The notes beneath the pieces were generated by a model, which made no database searches, was not told the origin of the DNA, and saw only the letters and a program-made list of their open reading frames with translations. A program made the translations under genes and the position numbers. This document shows positions 1 to 7,829 of a stretch of 13,875 bases of DNA, in pieces. How positions within the stretch are numbered: the stretch's first letter is position 1; each line of letters begins with the position of its first letter. The stretch is from positions 1 to 13,875 of the forward strand of contig JAYRGC010000034.1 of the NCBI GenBank assembly GCA_041908065.1. The letters run 5' to 3'. This DNA comes from JAYRGC01 sp041908065. Its GTDB lineage: Bacteria; Pseudomonadota; Alphaproteobacteria; UBA9219.

Positions 1-3000
1 GAGATTGCCGATATTCAGCCAGTTACTGGTCCCCGCCGCCGGAGTATCCACCGCCGAGCTGGTTCCGATCAGGATGTTATTCGAACCCGTGGATAGCGTC
101 CCGTATCCTACCTGATAGCCTATGCCTACGTTGTTGCTGCCGGTGGTGTTGGCAAAGAGGGCGTGACTACCCACAGCCGTATTAAATGTGGCTGTATTGT
201 AATAAAGCGCGCGCAAACCAACAGCGGTATTATCATGGCCGCTTATATTGTAAAAAAGCGCGTTTAAACCATCAGCCGTGTTATTATAACCATTTGTATT
301 AGAATTAAGGGCATTAACTCCATTGGCCGTATTAGCATAACCTGTATTATTCTCATAAAGCGCATACGCTCCATTGGCCGTATTAGAATAACCGCTGGTA
401 TTAGCATAAAGTGCTTCCCTGCCATTGGCTGTATTAGAATGACCTGTGTTGTTGTCGTTAAGTGCATACACGCCATTAGCCGTATTACTATGACCACTGG
501 TATTGCTATAAAGAGCATTAGAACCATTGGCGGTGTTGAAACTGCCAGTAGTATTGGAACGTAGGGCGCGATACCCATTGGCAGTATTTTCGTAGCCCGT
601 GGTATTAGAATAAAGGGCGCGATACCCATTCGCCGTATTCCATGAACCAGTTGTGGTCGCCTGCAACGCCTCCGCACCTACCGCCGTGTTCCCTAGTCCC
701 GTAGCACTTTGCGCCGCCAACGCGCTGGGGCCCACCGCAACGGACGTCGTATCGCTCGCCGGTTGCGACAATATCTTCGTGTTCGCGATATAATATCCCC
801 CCGTGATCGCATCCACGTTTATGTCTCCGGTGACATCCAGCTCCTGCGCCGGAACACCGGTGCCGATCTTGACGCCGGAGGTCGTCACCCGCATCCGCTC
901 GGTCCCGCCGGTGGTAAAGCCGATGCTGTCCGCCCCCGGGCGATATAATCCGGTGTTGGTGTCGGCGGTGAAGTACAGGCTGGGCGTGGCCTCGGCCCCG
1001 TCGTCCAAGCTGATAGTGCCGATTATGCCGCCGGTGACGTTTCCGGTCACATTGCCAGTAACATTTCCGGTCAAGTTGCCGATAAATCCGCCCGTGGCCG
1101 ACACCGATCCAGAAAACAGCGCGTTTCCGGTTGAACGAGTGATGGTCAACGGCGAACCGAGCGCGGCTCCGGCATCGGTGAAGCTGTTGATGACGAAATC
1201 CGATCCGGCGTTGGAGCCGCCCTCCGCCGTGGAATCCGCGACTATCGTCCAGCGTTTGGAATCGGTTCCGGTGGCGAATTGCAGCTCGCGGCTGCTGGCC
1301 GCCGCCCCCGAAACGCGGATGTTGCCGGTGTGAACGTGCAGCCTTTCGGCGGGCGTGGTCGTGCCAAGCCCTAAATATCCCGAAGGATCCAACACCATGT
1401 TGACGGTGCTGGAAGTAGAGAAATACAAATACCCGCCCGAGGCCGTAATGCTGTCGCCCGCGCCGTCGTCGATGCCGTTGGACACCACGTTGGCGGCGTA
1501 GGTCACCCGCCCCGCCGCGTCCACCGTGCCCCAGTTGTAAGCCCCCGCGACCACTCCGGTATTGGTCAGCTTCGCGCTGGAGATGCTGTTAGCCCCCAAC
1601 CTCGCCACGTCCAAAGTTCCGGTGGTCAAATTCCCCGCGTCGTCGGTTCCAAGGTTGGAACGCGCGCCCGCCGCCGTGGAAGCTCCGGTTCCGCCGTGGG
1701 TTACCGGAACGATTCCGGTGATGTTCGCCCCGTCCACGCTGCCCGCTTCTCCGGTTATGTCGATGTCCAAAGTGGCGGTCGAGCCGGTCAGGCCGAGAAG
1801 GCTCCAAGCCGTAGGCTGATCCGGCGCGGTAAACAGCGGACTGCCGACCGCCCCGCCGCCCAAGGCGGTACGGGCGTCGGTGGCCGTCGCGGCGATGAAC
1901 ACCGCGTCTCCCACCGTCGAAGCCCCCAACAGGGTCGAGCGCACGTCGGTGGCGGTAGCGGCGACATAGGTAGAAGAGCTGAAAAGATATTTGCCCATGG
2001 CCGTCGCGCCGAGCGCGGTTTGCGCCGCGTCCTCGCTGGCCGCCGTGAACACCGCGTCGCCCACGGTGGACGCGCCCAGAGCGGCGCGGGCGGTGGCAGC
2101 GTCGGCGGCGATGAACACCGAGTCTCCCACGCTGCTCGCCCCCAGCAAGGTGGAGCGCACGCTCGAAGCCGTGGCCGACACCAAGGTGGAAGAGCTGAAC
2201 AAGTAATCGCCCATTGACGTGGCGCCGAGCGTGGTTCTCGCGCCCGAAGCGGTGGTGGCAAGAAACAGGGCGTCGCCTATCGCGCCCGAGCCGAGATTGG
2301 TTCTCGCCCCCGAAGCCGTCGCCGCGCCCGTGCCGCCGCTGCCTATGGGCAACGGAGTGGTAAGGGTGAGCGACCCCATGGTGACGTCGCCCATGGTGGT
2401 GGTTCCGGTCACCTCGAGATTCACCGCCTCCAGCGTTCCGTCGGAGCGAACCGTCACTTGCGAACCGGTGGCTCCGTAACGCACGTCATTGGTTCCGGTG
2501 GATTGCCACAACGCAGCGCGTTGGATCGCGGATCCGACGTCAAGCGTGATAAACTGGTCGTCGTTGGCCGCCGCCGTGTCGCCGCATTTGGTGTCGAGCG
2601 TGGCGTCGGCTCCGGCGGAAATCAGGGTAAGAGCCGGACTGGCCGGAGTGGCGCGGGTGTTTTCCCACCGACAGTAAACATAGAAATGCCCCCACGGATC
2701 GAGCTGGCCCGGACCGGATCCGGCGGCGAAAACCCCCGCCTCGACCGGAGATCCGGTGGACGCGACCGCAGCATATCCCGACGGCAGTCTGGAAGAATCC
2801 GCCCCGGGAACGTCGGCGAATTGCAAGAGCTTGACCGGCGCGGAGTTGCAAGGCGCGCCCACGCTTTCGTGGACGCTGCGCGGCGGGCAAAAAAGGGTGG
2901 CGTCCGCGCTTAATTCCGCCGTGGCGGCCAAAGTGGAAGACGCGTTGTTAAGATCAGTCTTGGCCTTAAGATTATTGGAAACCGTGATTCCGGTTCGCAA

Positions 3001-3156
3001 GACTTGGCTATAGCCGCTGACCAAAACCCCCGCGCTGACGCCGACCAACGCCAACAGATAGAGGATCGCGGATATGGCAAGCCCACGCTCGCCACTGTGG
3101 TTAAGTGACGAACAACCAACAACCGCGCGACGGAAATCGGAGCGATCCAGAATCAT
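1..3156 (-). CDS. Pilin-headed, tail-fibre-like surface adhesin (3' end outside window)
   Basis: One uninterrupted frame of 1052 codons runs from ATG at 3156 to the left edge with no stop. An in-frame TAA at 3181-3183 limits the start; the Shine-Dalgarno is poor. Domains in order: residues 25-48 form one hydrophobic helix (GLAISAILYLLALVGVSAG) after a short basic N-terminus, like a prepilin but without the usual Glu at +5. Residues 85-240 form a small Cys-containing head with DPWG at 153-156 and a later LISAGAD, a pairing typical of GspG-type pseudopilins and PilV-like tip proteins. Residues 271-458 are GGTGA/GDxxF tail-fibre repeats. A second GGTGAST unit lies near 490. A GNVTGNVTG run lies near 690-710, and a GLYRPGADSIGF segment near 736. 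Residues 823-1008 are NTANG-type repeats. Such stalks often end in an S74 intramolecular chaperone, which would lie beyond the window. Inference: a trimeric, surface-exposed fibre anchored or assembled through a pilin-like head, probably an adhesin. The gene has no phage neighbours here, so a prophage fibre is less likely. Confidence 0.8.
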   Translation of the reverse strand, partial: MILDRSDFRRAVVGCSSLNHSGERGLAISAILYLLALVGVSAGVLVSGYSQVLRTGITVSNNLKAKTDLNNASSTLAATAELSADATLFCPPRSVHESVGAPCNSAPVKLLQFADVPGADSSRLPSGYAAVASTGSPVEAGVFAAGSGPGQLDPWGHFYVYCRWENTRATPASPALTLISAGADATLDTKCGDTAAANDDQFITLDVGSAIQRAALWQSTGTNDVRYGATGSQVTVRSDGTLEAVNLEVTGTTTMGDVTMGSLTLTTPLPIGSGGTGAATASGARTNLGSGAIGDALFLATTASGARTTLGATSMGDYLFSSSTLVSATASSVRSTLLGASSVGDSVFIAADAATARAALGASTVGDAVFTAASEDAAQTALGATAMGKYLFSSSTYVAATATDVRSTLLGASTVGDAVFIAATATDARTALGGGAVGSPLFTAPDQPTAWSLLGLTGSTATLDIDITGEAGSVDGANITGIVPVTHGGTGASTAAGARSNLGTDDAGNLTTGTLDVARLGANSISSAKLTNTGVVAGAYNWGTVDAAGRVTYAANVVSNGIDDGAGDSITASGGYLYFSTSSTVNMVLDPSGYLGLGTTTPAERLHVHTGNIRVSGAAASSRELQFATGTDSKRWTIVADSTAEGGSNAGSDFVINSFTDAGAALGSPLTITRSTGNALFSGSVSATGGFIGNLTGNVTGNVTGNVTGGIIGTISLDDGAEATPSLYFTADTNTGLYRPGADSIGFTTGGTERMRVTTSGVKIGTGVPAQELDVTGDINVDAITGGYYIANTKILSQPASDTTSVAVGPSALAAQSATGLGNTAVGAEALQATTTGSWNTANGYRALYSNTTGYENTANGYRALRSNTTGSFNTANGSNALYSNTSGHSNTANGVYALNDNNTGHSNTANGREALYANTSGYSNTANGAYALYENNTGYANTANGVNALNSNTNGYNNTADGLNALFYNISGHDNTAVGLRALYYNTATFNTAVGSHALFANTTGSNNVGIGYQVGYGTLSTGSNNILIGTSSAVDTPAAGTSNWLNIGNL
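133..690 (-). repeat. Eleven NTANG-type 17-residue coding repeats
   Basis: Within the fibre gene, residues 823-1008 consist of eleven tandem units of the form NTANGxxALxxNTTGxx. All are 17 residues (51 bp) except the tenth, which is 16. The Asn-Thr-Ala, Gly, Ala-Leu and Asn-Thr-x-Gly positions are kept while the positions between them vary. This resembles the left-handed beta-roll repeats of YadA-like heads and of S74-terminated fibres. A further degraded unit beginning NVGIGYQVGYG follows at residue 1009. The stretch 241-300 is about 32% GC by hand count, far below the stalk. Confidence 0.9.
1783..2346 (-). repeat. Tail-fibre GGTGA/GDxxF coding repeats with a 216-bp super-repeat
   Basis: Residues 271-458 of the fibre gene divide exactly into eight units of 22, 22, 28, 22, 22, 28, 22 and 22 residues. 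Typical units begin GDAVF and end ARTALGAS; the two 28-residue units have a six-residue insertion after YLFSSST. The 28-22-22 block occurs twice, giving a 72-residue (216-bp) tandem duplication; matching AGAGCT words lie at 1975 and 2191. The first unit carries the GGTGA motif known from phage side-tail fibres. Confidence 0.85.
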
Positions 3157-3210
3157 GCGACGACTCTGGGGGCCAAGTGGTTAATTTTTAGTAACGCTTG
3201 CGCTAAACGC

Positions 3211-3270
3211 CGTTCCCTGAGCTTGTCTTTCCCTGAGCTGCCACCGTGAGCCTGTCGAACGGTTGTCGAA
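3211..3270. repeat. Cluster of degenerate CCCTGAGC / CTGTCGAAC intergenic repeats
   Basis: The gap between purF and the fibre gene holds TTCCCTGAGCTTGTC at 3213, TTTCCCTGAGCTG at 3228, and GAGCCTGTCGAACGG at 3248, followed by TTGTCGAAG. These are partial copies of one motif of the kind CCCTGAGCTTGTCGAAGGG, which is scattered between genes in many bacteria. The outer CCGTTC and GAACGG can pair. No clear T-run terminator for purF is visible here. Confidence 0.5.
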
Positions 3271-3308
3271 GAAAACGGCAGGCGAAGGAAAGGTCTTTAC
3301 ACGGTCTC

Positions 3309-4784
3309 TCAGCAAGCCTTGGCGAGGAACGACAATTCGCCCTGCATGGCATTGGCCTCAAGATCGGTCAATGCGATGGGGTAGTCGTTGGTAAAGCAAG
3401 CGTCGCAGCACTGGGGTTGGGCGGCATTGCGGCCATTTTCTCCCAAAGCGCGGTAAAGGCCGTCGACAGAAACGAAAGCCAGAGTATCGACGCCGATATG
3501 CTTGGCCATCTGTTCGACCGTATAGTTGTGCGCCAGAAGTTTGGCCGGTTCCGGCGTGTCGATGCCGTAAAAACAGCTATGCTTGGTGGGCGGGCTGGAA
3601 ATCCGCATATGGACTTCTTTCGCCCCCGCGCCGCGTATCATCTCGACTATCTTGGTCGAAGTGGTTCCGCGCACTATGCTGTCGTCCACCAACACTACGC
3701 GCTTGCCTTCGATAAAGCGGCGATTGGCGTTGTGTTTCAGGCGCACGCCCAGATGGCGAATACGGTCGGTGGGCTGGATGAAGGTGCGCCCGATATAGTG
3801 GTTGCGAATGATTCCCAAATCGAACGGAATGTGGCTTTCTTCGGCGTAACCGATGGCGGAGGGCACGCCGGAATCCGGAACCGGAACCACGATGTCGGCC
3901 TCCACGGCGGACTCCCGCGCCAACTCAACGCCGATGCGCTTGCGCGCCTCGTAAACCGAACGCCCTTCGACCAGAGAATCCGGACGGGCGAAATAGATGT
4001 ATTCAAATATGCAGAAACGGCTGCAAGCCCCGTCCCCTCCGGACGTTCCGGCGAACGGACGCAAACTGACCACCGGTTTTTCTCCGTCCAGAATCACGAT
4101 CTCGCCAGGCTCCACGTCGCGCACGAACTCGGCCCCGATAATGTCCAAGGCGCAGGTTTCGCTGGCCAGAACATGCGCCGCGCCCAACCGCCCCAGCACC
4201 AGCGGACGCACGCCGTGGGGATCGCGCGCGCCAATAACCATCCCGCTTGCCATGCCGATCAAGGAATAAGCCCCCTCGATCTGCTTTAACGCCTCGATGA
4301 AGCGATCCACGACCTCTCCCTGCGCCATGGCCATCAAGTGGATTATGACCTCGGTGTCGGTGGTGGAACGGAACAGGCAGCCGCGCTTGACCAACTGGCG
4401 GCGCAAAGTGTAGGCGTTGGTGAGATTGCCGTTATGGGCGATGGCGAAACCGCCGAAATCGAAGTCGGCGAACAGTGGTTGGACATTGCGTAACGCCGTT
4501 TCTCCGGTAGTGGCATAGCGAACATGGCCGATGGCGGCGGGGCCTATCATGCTTCCCACCACCGAATCCGAACTGAAATTCTCTCCGACATGCCCTAACG
4601 CGTGATGGGAATGGAAATGCTCGCCGTCGAAACTGACCATGCCAACGGCTTCCTGCCCGCGATGCTGCAACGCGTGCAGCCCCAAGGCCGTCAACGCGGC
4701 GGCGGAATCCGAGTTTATGATTCCGAAAACGCCACATTCCTCCCGCAGCTTGTCGTCGTCGAACGGCTGCGTGGAAATGTTCAT
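3309..4784 (-). CDS. purF: Amidophosphoribosyltransferase
   Basis: 491 residues. It catalyses the first step of de novo purine synthesis: PRPP plus glutamine to 5-phosphoribosylamine, in the cytoplasm. The start is ATG at 4784, sharing ATGA with the stop of cvpA, so the genes are probably translationally coupled; an upstream in-frame extension would run back through cvpA and is not credible. A 16-residue propeptide (MNISTQPFDDDKLREE) precedes the catalytic Cys17 of CGVFGI. The N-terminal part is the Ntn glutaminase domain (RYATTG, HNGNLTN). The C-terminal phosphoribosyltransferase domain has the PRPP loop VVLVDDSIVRGTTS near residues 360-374. Cys residues in CIFEYIYF (near 257), SCFYGID (near 403) and CCDAC (near 460) match the [4Fe-4S] ligands of the Bacillus-type enzyme. 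Length is normal for the family. Confidence 0.97.
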   Translation of the reverse strand: MNISTQPFDDDKLREECGVFGIINSDSAAALTALGLHALQHRGQEAVGMVSFDGEHFHSHHALGHVGENFSSDSVVGSMIGPAAIGHVRYATTGETALRNVQPLFADFDFGGFAIAHNGNLTNAYTLRRQLVKRGCLFRSTTDTEVIIHLMAMAQGEVVDRFIEALKQIEGAYSLIGMASGMVIGARDPHGVRPLVLGRLGAAHVLASETCALDIIGAEFVRDVEPGEIVILDGEKPVVSLRPFAGTSGGDGACSRFCIFEYIYFARPDSLVEGRSVYEARKRIGVELARESAVEADIVVPVPDSGVPSAIGYAEESHIPFDLGIIRNHYIGRTFIQPTDRIRHLGVRLKHNANRRFIEGKRVVLVDDSIVRGTTSTKIVEMIRGAGAKEVHMRISSPPTKHSCFYGIDTPEPAKLLAHNYTVEQMAKHIGVDTLAFVSVDGLYRALGENGRNAAQPQCCDACFTNDYPIALTDLEANAMQGELSFLAKAC

Positions 4785-5500
4785 GGCTTGGCCTTTTGCT
4801 CTATCAAATTGTTCATGCGGTCGCGAGCGTCCTCGCCGTAGGTTCCGCCGTTCTGCTTGCCGTTCGACGACGAGGAAGGCGAAGCTGCCGGCGCAGGCTG
4901 TCCGTTGCCCGGAAGCGGAACCGACAGCGTTTCCAGAGCCTTGGCCTTTTCCGCGGCTTCGTCGGCGATGGCGCGGCTCTTTTCCACTTCCCGAGCCATC
5001 TTGTCGCGCTGCTCCTCCGGTATCAGGCCTTTGAACACGTCCGCGCCATAGGCCAAAATCGGACGAGTCTTGGCCTGCGCCATCCATTCCGGCTGCTGAT
5101 CAACGTCCGACCACATCCAGTTGACGCACAGATACAACAGGCACATCACCAGAAATCCGCGAACTAGCCCGAACAAGAACCCCAGCGAGCGGTCTATGGC
5201 AGTCAACGCCTCTCCGCGCACAAGGCTCGACAACAAGCTGCCGATGGGGATGAGGATAATAAGCGTGACGCAGAAAAGCCCCACGGCGGTGGCCGCGTCG
5301 GCGGCCAGTTCGCTTTTGATATGTTCATGCACCCAAGGACGCGCCACCGGATACATGAAAACGGAGACCAGCGAGGCTCCGATCCACGACCCCAGCGAGA
5401 ATATCTCGCGCACGAACCCCCTTATGAAGGCAAAGACCCCCGACACCAGCAAAACGCCAAGCACCGAAAGATCCACTATGTTCGCGCCTGAAAGGTTCAT
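4781..5500 (-). CDS. cvpA: CvpA family membrane protein
   Basis: 239 residues. Four predicted membrane helices are visible at about 7-25, 33-52, 70-90 and 103-128, with the family's FVREIFSLGSWIGA and GxxRG-like segments (IDRSLGFLFGLVRGF). The last 90 residues are polar, with a charged helix (EEQRDKMAREVEKSRAIADE) and a Pro/Ser/Asn/Gly-rich linker. The family is named for colicin V production; its molecular role is unsettled, though it is linked to envelope stress resistance. It sits directly before purF with a 4-bp overlap, the standard arrangement in proteobacteria, and the pair is probably one transcript. No convincing Shine-Dalgarno precedes the ATG, and I could not pick a clear promoter in 5501-5580. 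Confidence 0.93.
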   Translation of the reverse strand: MNLSGANIVDLSVLGVLLVSGVFAFIRGFVREIFSLGSWIGASLVSVFMYPVARPWVHEHIKSELAADAATAVGLFCVTLIILIPIGSLLSSLVRGEALTAIDRSLGFLFGLVRGFLVMCLLYLCVNWMWSDVDQQPEWMAQAKTRPILAYGADVFKGLIPEEQRDKMAREVEKSRAIADEAAEKAKALETLSVPLPGNGQPAPAASPSSSSNGKQNGGTYGEDARDRMNNLIEQKAKP

Positions 5501-5667
5501 GTCCGCAACATCGAAAATCGGGTTGAAACAGGCGTCACCCCCGCCCGCGCACGAAGCCGTTTAGCACAAACGACCGCCGGTTAATAGTGAAAACACCCTT
5601 AATGACGGGGTCTTTTTGGCATTAATTAGCCGTAAACCATATTTTTAGCCTACAAAGCAACCATAGT

Positions 5668-5697
5668 TTAATTATTTTCGTGTTCTTATAGTAAAAT
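5668..5697 (+). promoter_or_regulatory. Possible sigma70 promoter of the orphan gene
   Basis: In an AT-rich stretch upstream of 5738, TTAATT (5668-5673) and TAAAAT (5692-5697) are spaced 18 bp apart. The -35 matches only three of six consensus bases, so this is a weak call; TATAGT at 5687 is an alternative -10. Confidence 0.3.
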
Positions 5698-5724
5698 CGC
5701 GCATCGCGATGAGAATGATAGTTC

Positions 5725-5730
5725 AGGAGG
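5725..5730 (+). promoter_or_regulatory. Consensus Shine-Dalgarno AGGAGG
   Basis: AGGAGG lies 7 nt before the ATG at 5738. It is the strongest ribosome binding site in the window and fixes the start of the orphan gene; most neighbours have weak sites. Confidence 0.85.
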
Positions 5731-5737
5731 ATTTTAA

Positions 5738-6367
5738 ATGGCCAGCATTTCCCCCGATGCCCAGCAGGCATGCCGAAATTTCGGCATAACGCCCGAGAAC
5801 ATTGCCGAAATATCAGGAAATATCCTCGCCGCCGCCAGAACTGCCACCGCACTGAGTCGCGGATTTTCGACCTTCGACCGCATGCTTCAGGCCTCGCTAT
5901 CCTCCCAAGGACAAATCATTAAGGCGTTGACGGAACTGTCGCGGCTTTCCTGTAGCGAAAACGCTTTCGCCATGCTCGCCGAGACATGGAAAGATAAAAG
6001 CAAAAACGGAAAAAAGCTGACGGTGGAAGACGTCCTCGACGCCGGATTATTGGACGGAGGGGCGTTATCTCAACGCTTTCTTCCAAACCGCGAGATTCCG
6101 GAAATGCTGTTGAAAGAGCCTATATCTGTGACAAGCGATTACATGAATCTATGGGGCGGAGCCGTCATCGGAACGGATAGAGACGCTACATTGCAGTCCG
6201 TAATGCAAGGCGTCCAACCGCTGTTGACAGTTTTGGTTTTAGCGGAGGTCGGCCAGCGGAACGGGGGTTTCAAGAAATTCCTCTCTCCTGAAACAAAAAC
6301 ACCGGACGCGCCAAAGTCTTCCGCCTCCCAAACGAAATATAGAGCCCCGATGCATACCGCAGGATAA
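5738..6367 (+). CDS. Orphan protein of unknown function between cvpA and radA
   Basis: 209 residues; I do not recognise a family. The start is supported by a perfect AGGAGG. The protein is probably mostly helical, with an amphipathic N-terminal half (residues 1-75, rich in Ala, Ser and Leu), a basic patch WKDKSKNGKK near 84-93, and a hydrophobic segment PLLTVLVLAEVG near residue 170. That segment is too short and isolated to be sure of a membrane helix. A polar, disordered-looking tail rich in Pro, Ser and Thr ends the protein. There is no signal peptide and a single Cys pair of note (C12, C72). It reads opposite to radA and cvpA and ends 4 bp from the radA stop, with no terminator between. 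It interrupts the neighbourhood where radA, cvpA and purF usually follow each other in alphaproteobacteria, so it may be a later insertion. Confidence 0.8.
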   Translation: MASISPDAQQACRNFGITPENIAEISGNILAAARTATALSRGFSTFDRMLQASLSSQGQIIKALTELSRLSCSENAFAMLAETWKDKSKNGKKLTVEDVLDAGLLDGGALSQRFLPNREIPEMLLKEPISVTSDYMNLWGGAVIGTDRDATLQSVMQGVQPLLTVLVLAEVGQRNGGFKKFLSPETKTPDAPKSSASQTKYRAPMHTAG

Positions 6368-6371
6368 GGCT

Positions 6372-7805
6372 CTAACGCGCGCGGCGTTGCGGCTGGGCTG
6401 AAGACAGCTCGGCATGGAACAGCGGCAGCAAGCTGCCGAGGGAATCTATCTCGGTGCGGGCGATGCCGCTTGGCAACGACAATGGCCGCCCCTGAGTATC
6501 CATCTTCGGAGTTATGGCGCGGGTGAAGCCGAGTTTGGCCGCTTCCTTCAGCCGCAATTCCGGTTGCGGCACGCGCCTTGCCTCGCCCGACAGGCCGATT
6601 TCTCCGAACACCACCGTACCCGACGGAACCGCCACACCGCTCAACGACGACAGCAGGGCGGTGGCCACCGCCAGATCCGCCGCAGGCTCGGTGACGCGCA
6701 ATCCCCCCGCCACGTTCAGGTAAACGTCGTTGTTGCCGATGGATACGCCGCACCGCGCCTCTAAAACCGCCAGCACCATCGCCAGTCGTCCGGAATCCCA
6801 TCCCACCACGGCGCGGCGCGGAGTGCCTAAAACCGATGGCGCGACCAAGGCCTGAACCTCGACCAAAACTGGGCGAGTGCCTTCCATGCCCGCGAACACC
6901 GCCGCCCCCGAGGCGTCGGCGCGGCGGTCGGCCAGAAATATCGCCGAGGGGTTTTTGACTTCGGACAAGCCTTTGTCGGTCATCTCGAACACGCCGATCT
7001 CGTCGGTGGGGCCGAAGCGGTTCTTCACCCCGCGCAGGATGCGGAACTGGTGGCCGCGCTCGCCCTCTAGGTACAACACGGTGTCGACCATATGCTCCAG
7101 CACGCGAGGTCCGGCGATCGTGCCTTCCTTGGTGACGTGGCCGACCAGTATCAGGGATATGCCGCGCTTTTTGGCGACGTGGATCAGCTCCTGCGCCGAA
7201 GTCCTTACCTGAGCCACCGTGCCGGGCGCGCTGTCCAGCATATCGACGTACATGGTTTGGATGGAATCGATGACCAGAATGTCGGGCGCGTCGGCATTGT
7301 CCAGAGCGGCGGTTATGTCGCGCACCGAAGTGGCGCTGGCCAGCGAGCAGTTGGCGTCCGACACCCCCAGCCGCGCCGCGCGCAAGCGCACCTGCGCGAT
7401 GGCTTCCTCGCCGGAGATATAGGCGACCGAGTGCCGTTGCGACAGCAAACAGGCCGCTTGCAGCAATATGGTGGACTTGCCGATGCCCGGGTCCCCGCCC
7501 ACCAGAGTGGCCGAGCCCGGCACCAAACCGCCGCCCGTCACGCGATCGAACTCGCCGATGCCGGACAAGCGGCGCGGCACGACCTGTTCCGAGCCTTTCA
7601 GCGGCACGAACTCGACCTTGCCCGCCTTGCCGCCGCGCCGCGCCAAACCGCCTTTGCCGCCGCCCAAAGGCGCGCCGCTGACGCTGGCCGAGACTTTCTC
7701 CTCGACCAGAGAATTCCACTCCCCGCAAGCCTCGCACTTCCCCGCCCACTTGGACGAAGCCGAGCCGCAGGATTGGCACACGAATTGGGTTAGAGATTTT
7801 GACAC
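6372..7805 (-). CDS. radA: DNA repair protein RadA (Sms)
   Basis: 477 residues. A RecA-like ATPase and helicase that promotes branch migration during recombinational repair, in the cytoplasm. Domains: a C4 zinc finger with C10, C13, C24 and C27 (CQSC...CEAC); an ATPase core with Walker A GGDPGIGKST near 102-111 and Walker B ILVIDS; the RadA-specific KNRFG motif near 260; and a C-terminal Lon-protease-like domain including GEIGLSGEARRV. The start is GTG at 7805 giving VSKSLTQFVCQSCG. The frame stays open further upstream, but that part overlaps the tRNA-Cys gene and cannot be coding. No Shine-Dalgarno is visible before the GTG. The 3' end lies 4 bp from the convergent orphan gene. Confidence 0.95.
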   Translation of the reverse strand: MSKSLTQFVCQSCGSASSKWAGKCEACGEWNSLVEEKVSASVSGAPLGGGKGGLARRGGKAGKVEFVPLKGSEQVVPRRLSGIGEFDRVTGGGLVPGSATLVGGDPGIGKSTILLQAACLLSQRHSVAYISGEEAIAQVRLRAARLGVSDANCSLASATSVRDITAALDNADAPDILVIDSIQTMYVDMLDSAPGTVAQVRTSAQELIHVAKKRGISLILVGHVTKEGTIAGPRVLEHMVDTVLYLEGERGHQFRILRGVKNRFGPTDEIGVFEMTDKGLSEVKNPSAIFLADRRADASGAAVFAGMEGTRPVLVEVQALVAPSVLGTPRRAVVGWDSGRLAMVLAVLEARCGVSIGNNDVYLNVAGGLRVTEPAADLAVATALLSSLSGVAVPSGTVVFGEIGLSGEARRVPQPELRLKEAAKLGFTRAITPKMDTQGRPLSLPSGIARTEIDSLGSLLPLFHAELSSAQPQRRAR

Positions 7806-7829
7806 TGGCGAAAATTTCAAAAACTGCGC

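Noticed and set aside
133..690. CRISPR-like regular spacing of 51 bp
   Set aside because: The period is a whole number of codons, the frame stays open, and the protein-level motif is conserved while bases vary; no constant repeats with unique spacers.
3246..4289. Long plus-strand open frame across purF
   Set aside because: It is antisense to the well-supported PurF frame and has no family motifs; GC-rich codon bias keeps the opposite strand open.
4785..5087. Longer N-terminus for PurF
   Set aside because: The extra 101 residues lie over cvpA in another frame and are unlike any PurF; the ATGA overlap start gives the normal propeptide.
5585..5617. Weak hairpin CACCC...GGGGT followed by TTTTT on the plus strand
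   Set aside because: Only a 4-bp core stem with a mismatch, and no plus-strand gene upstream for it to terminate.
5709..5727. Possible Fur box (TGAGAATGATAGTTC) before the orphan gene
   Set aside because: The first half fits 6 of 7 consensus bases but the second only about 3 of 7, so it is not a convincing inverted repeat.
6139..7779. Long minus-strand frame overlapping radA and the orphan gene
   Set aside because: Arg/Gly-rich shadow of radA in another frame, running antisense through the orphan gene that has a perfect Shine-Dalgarno.
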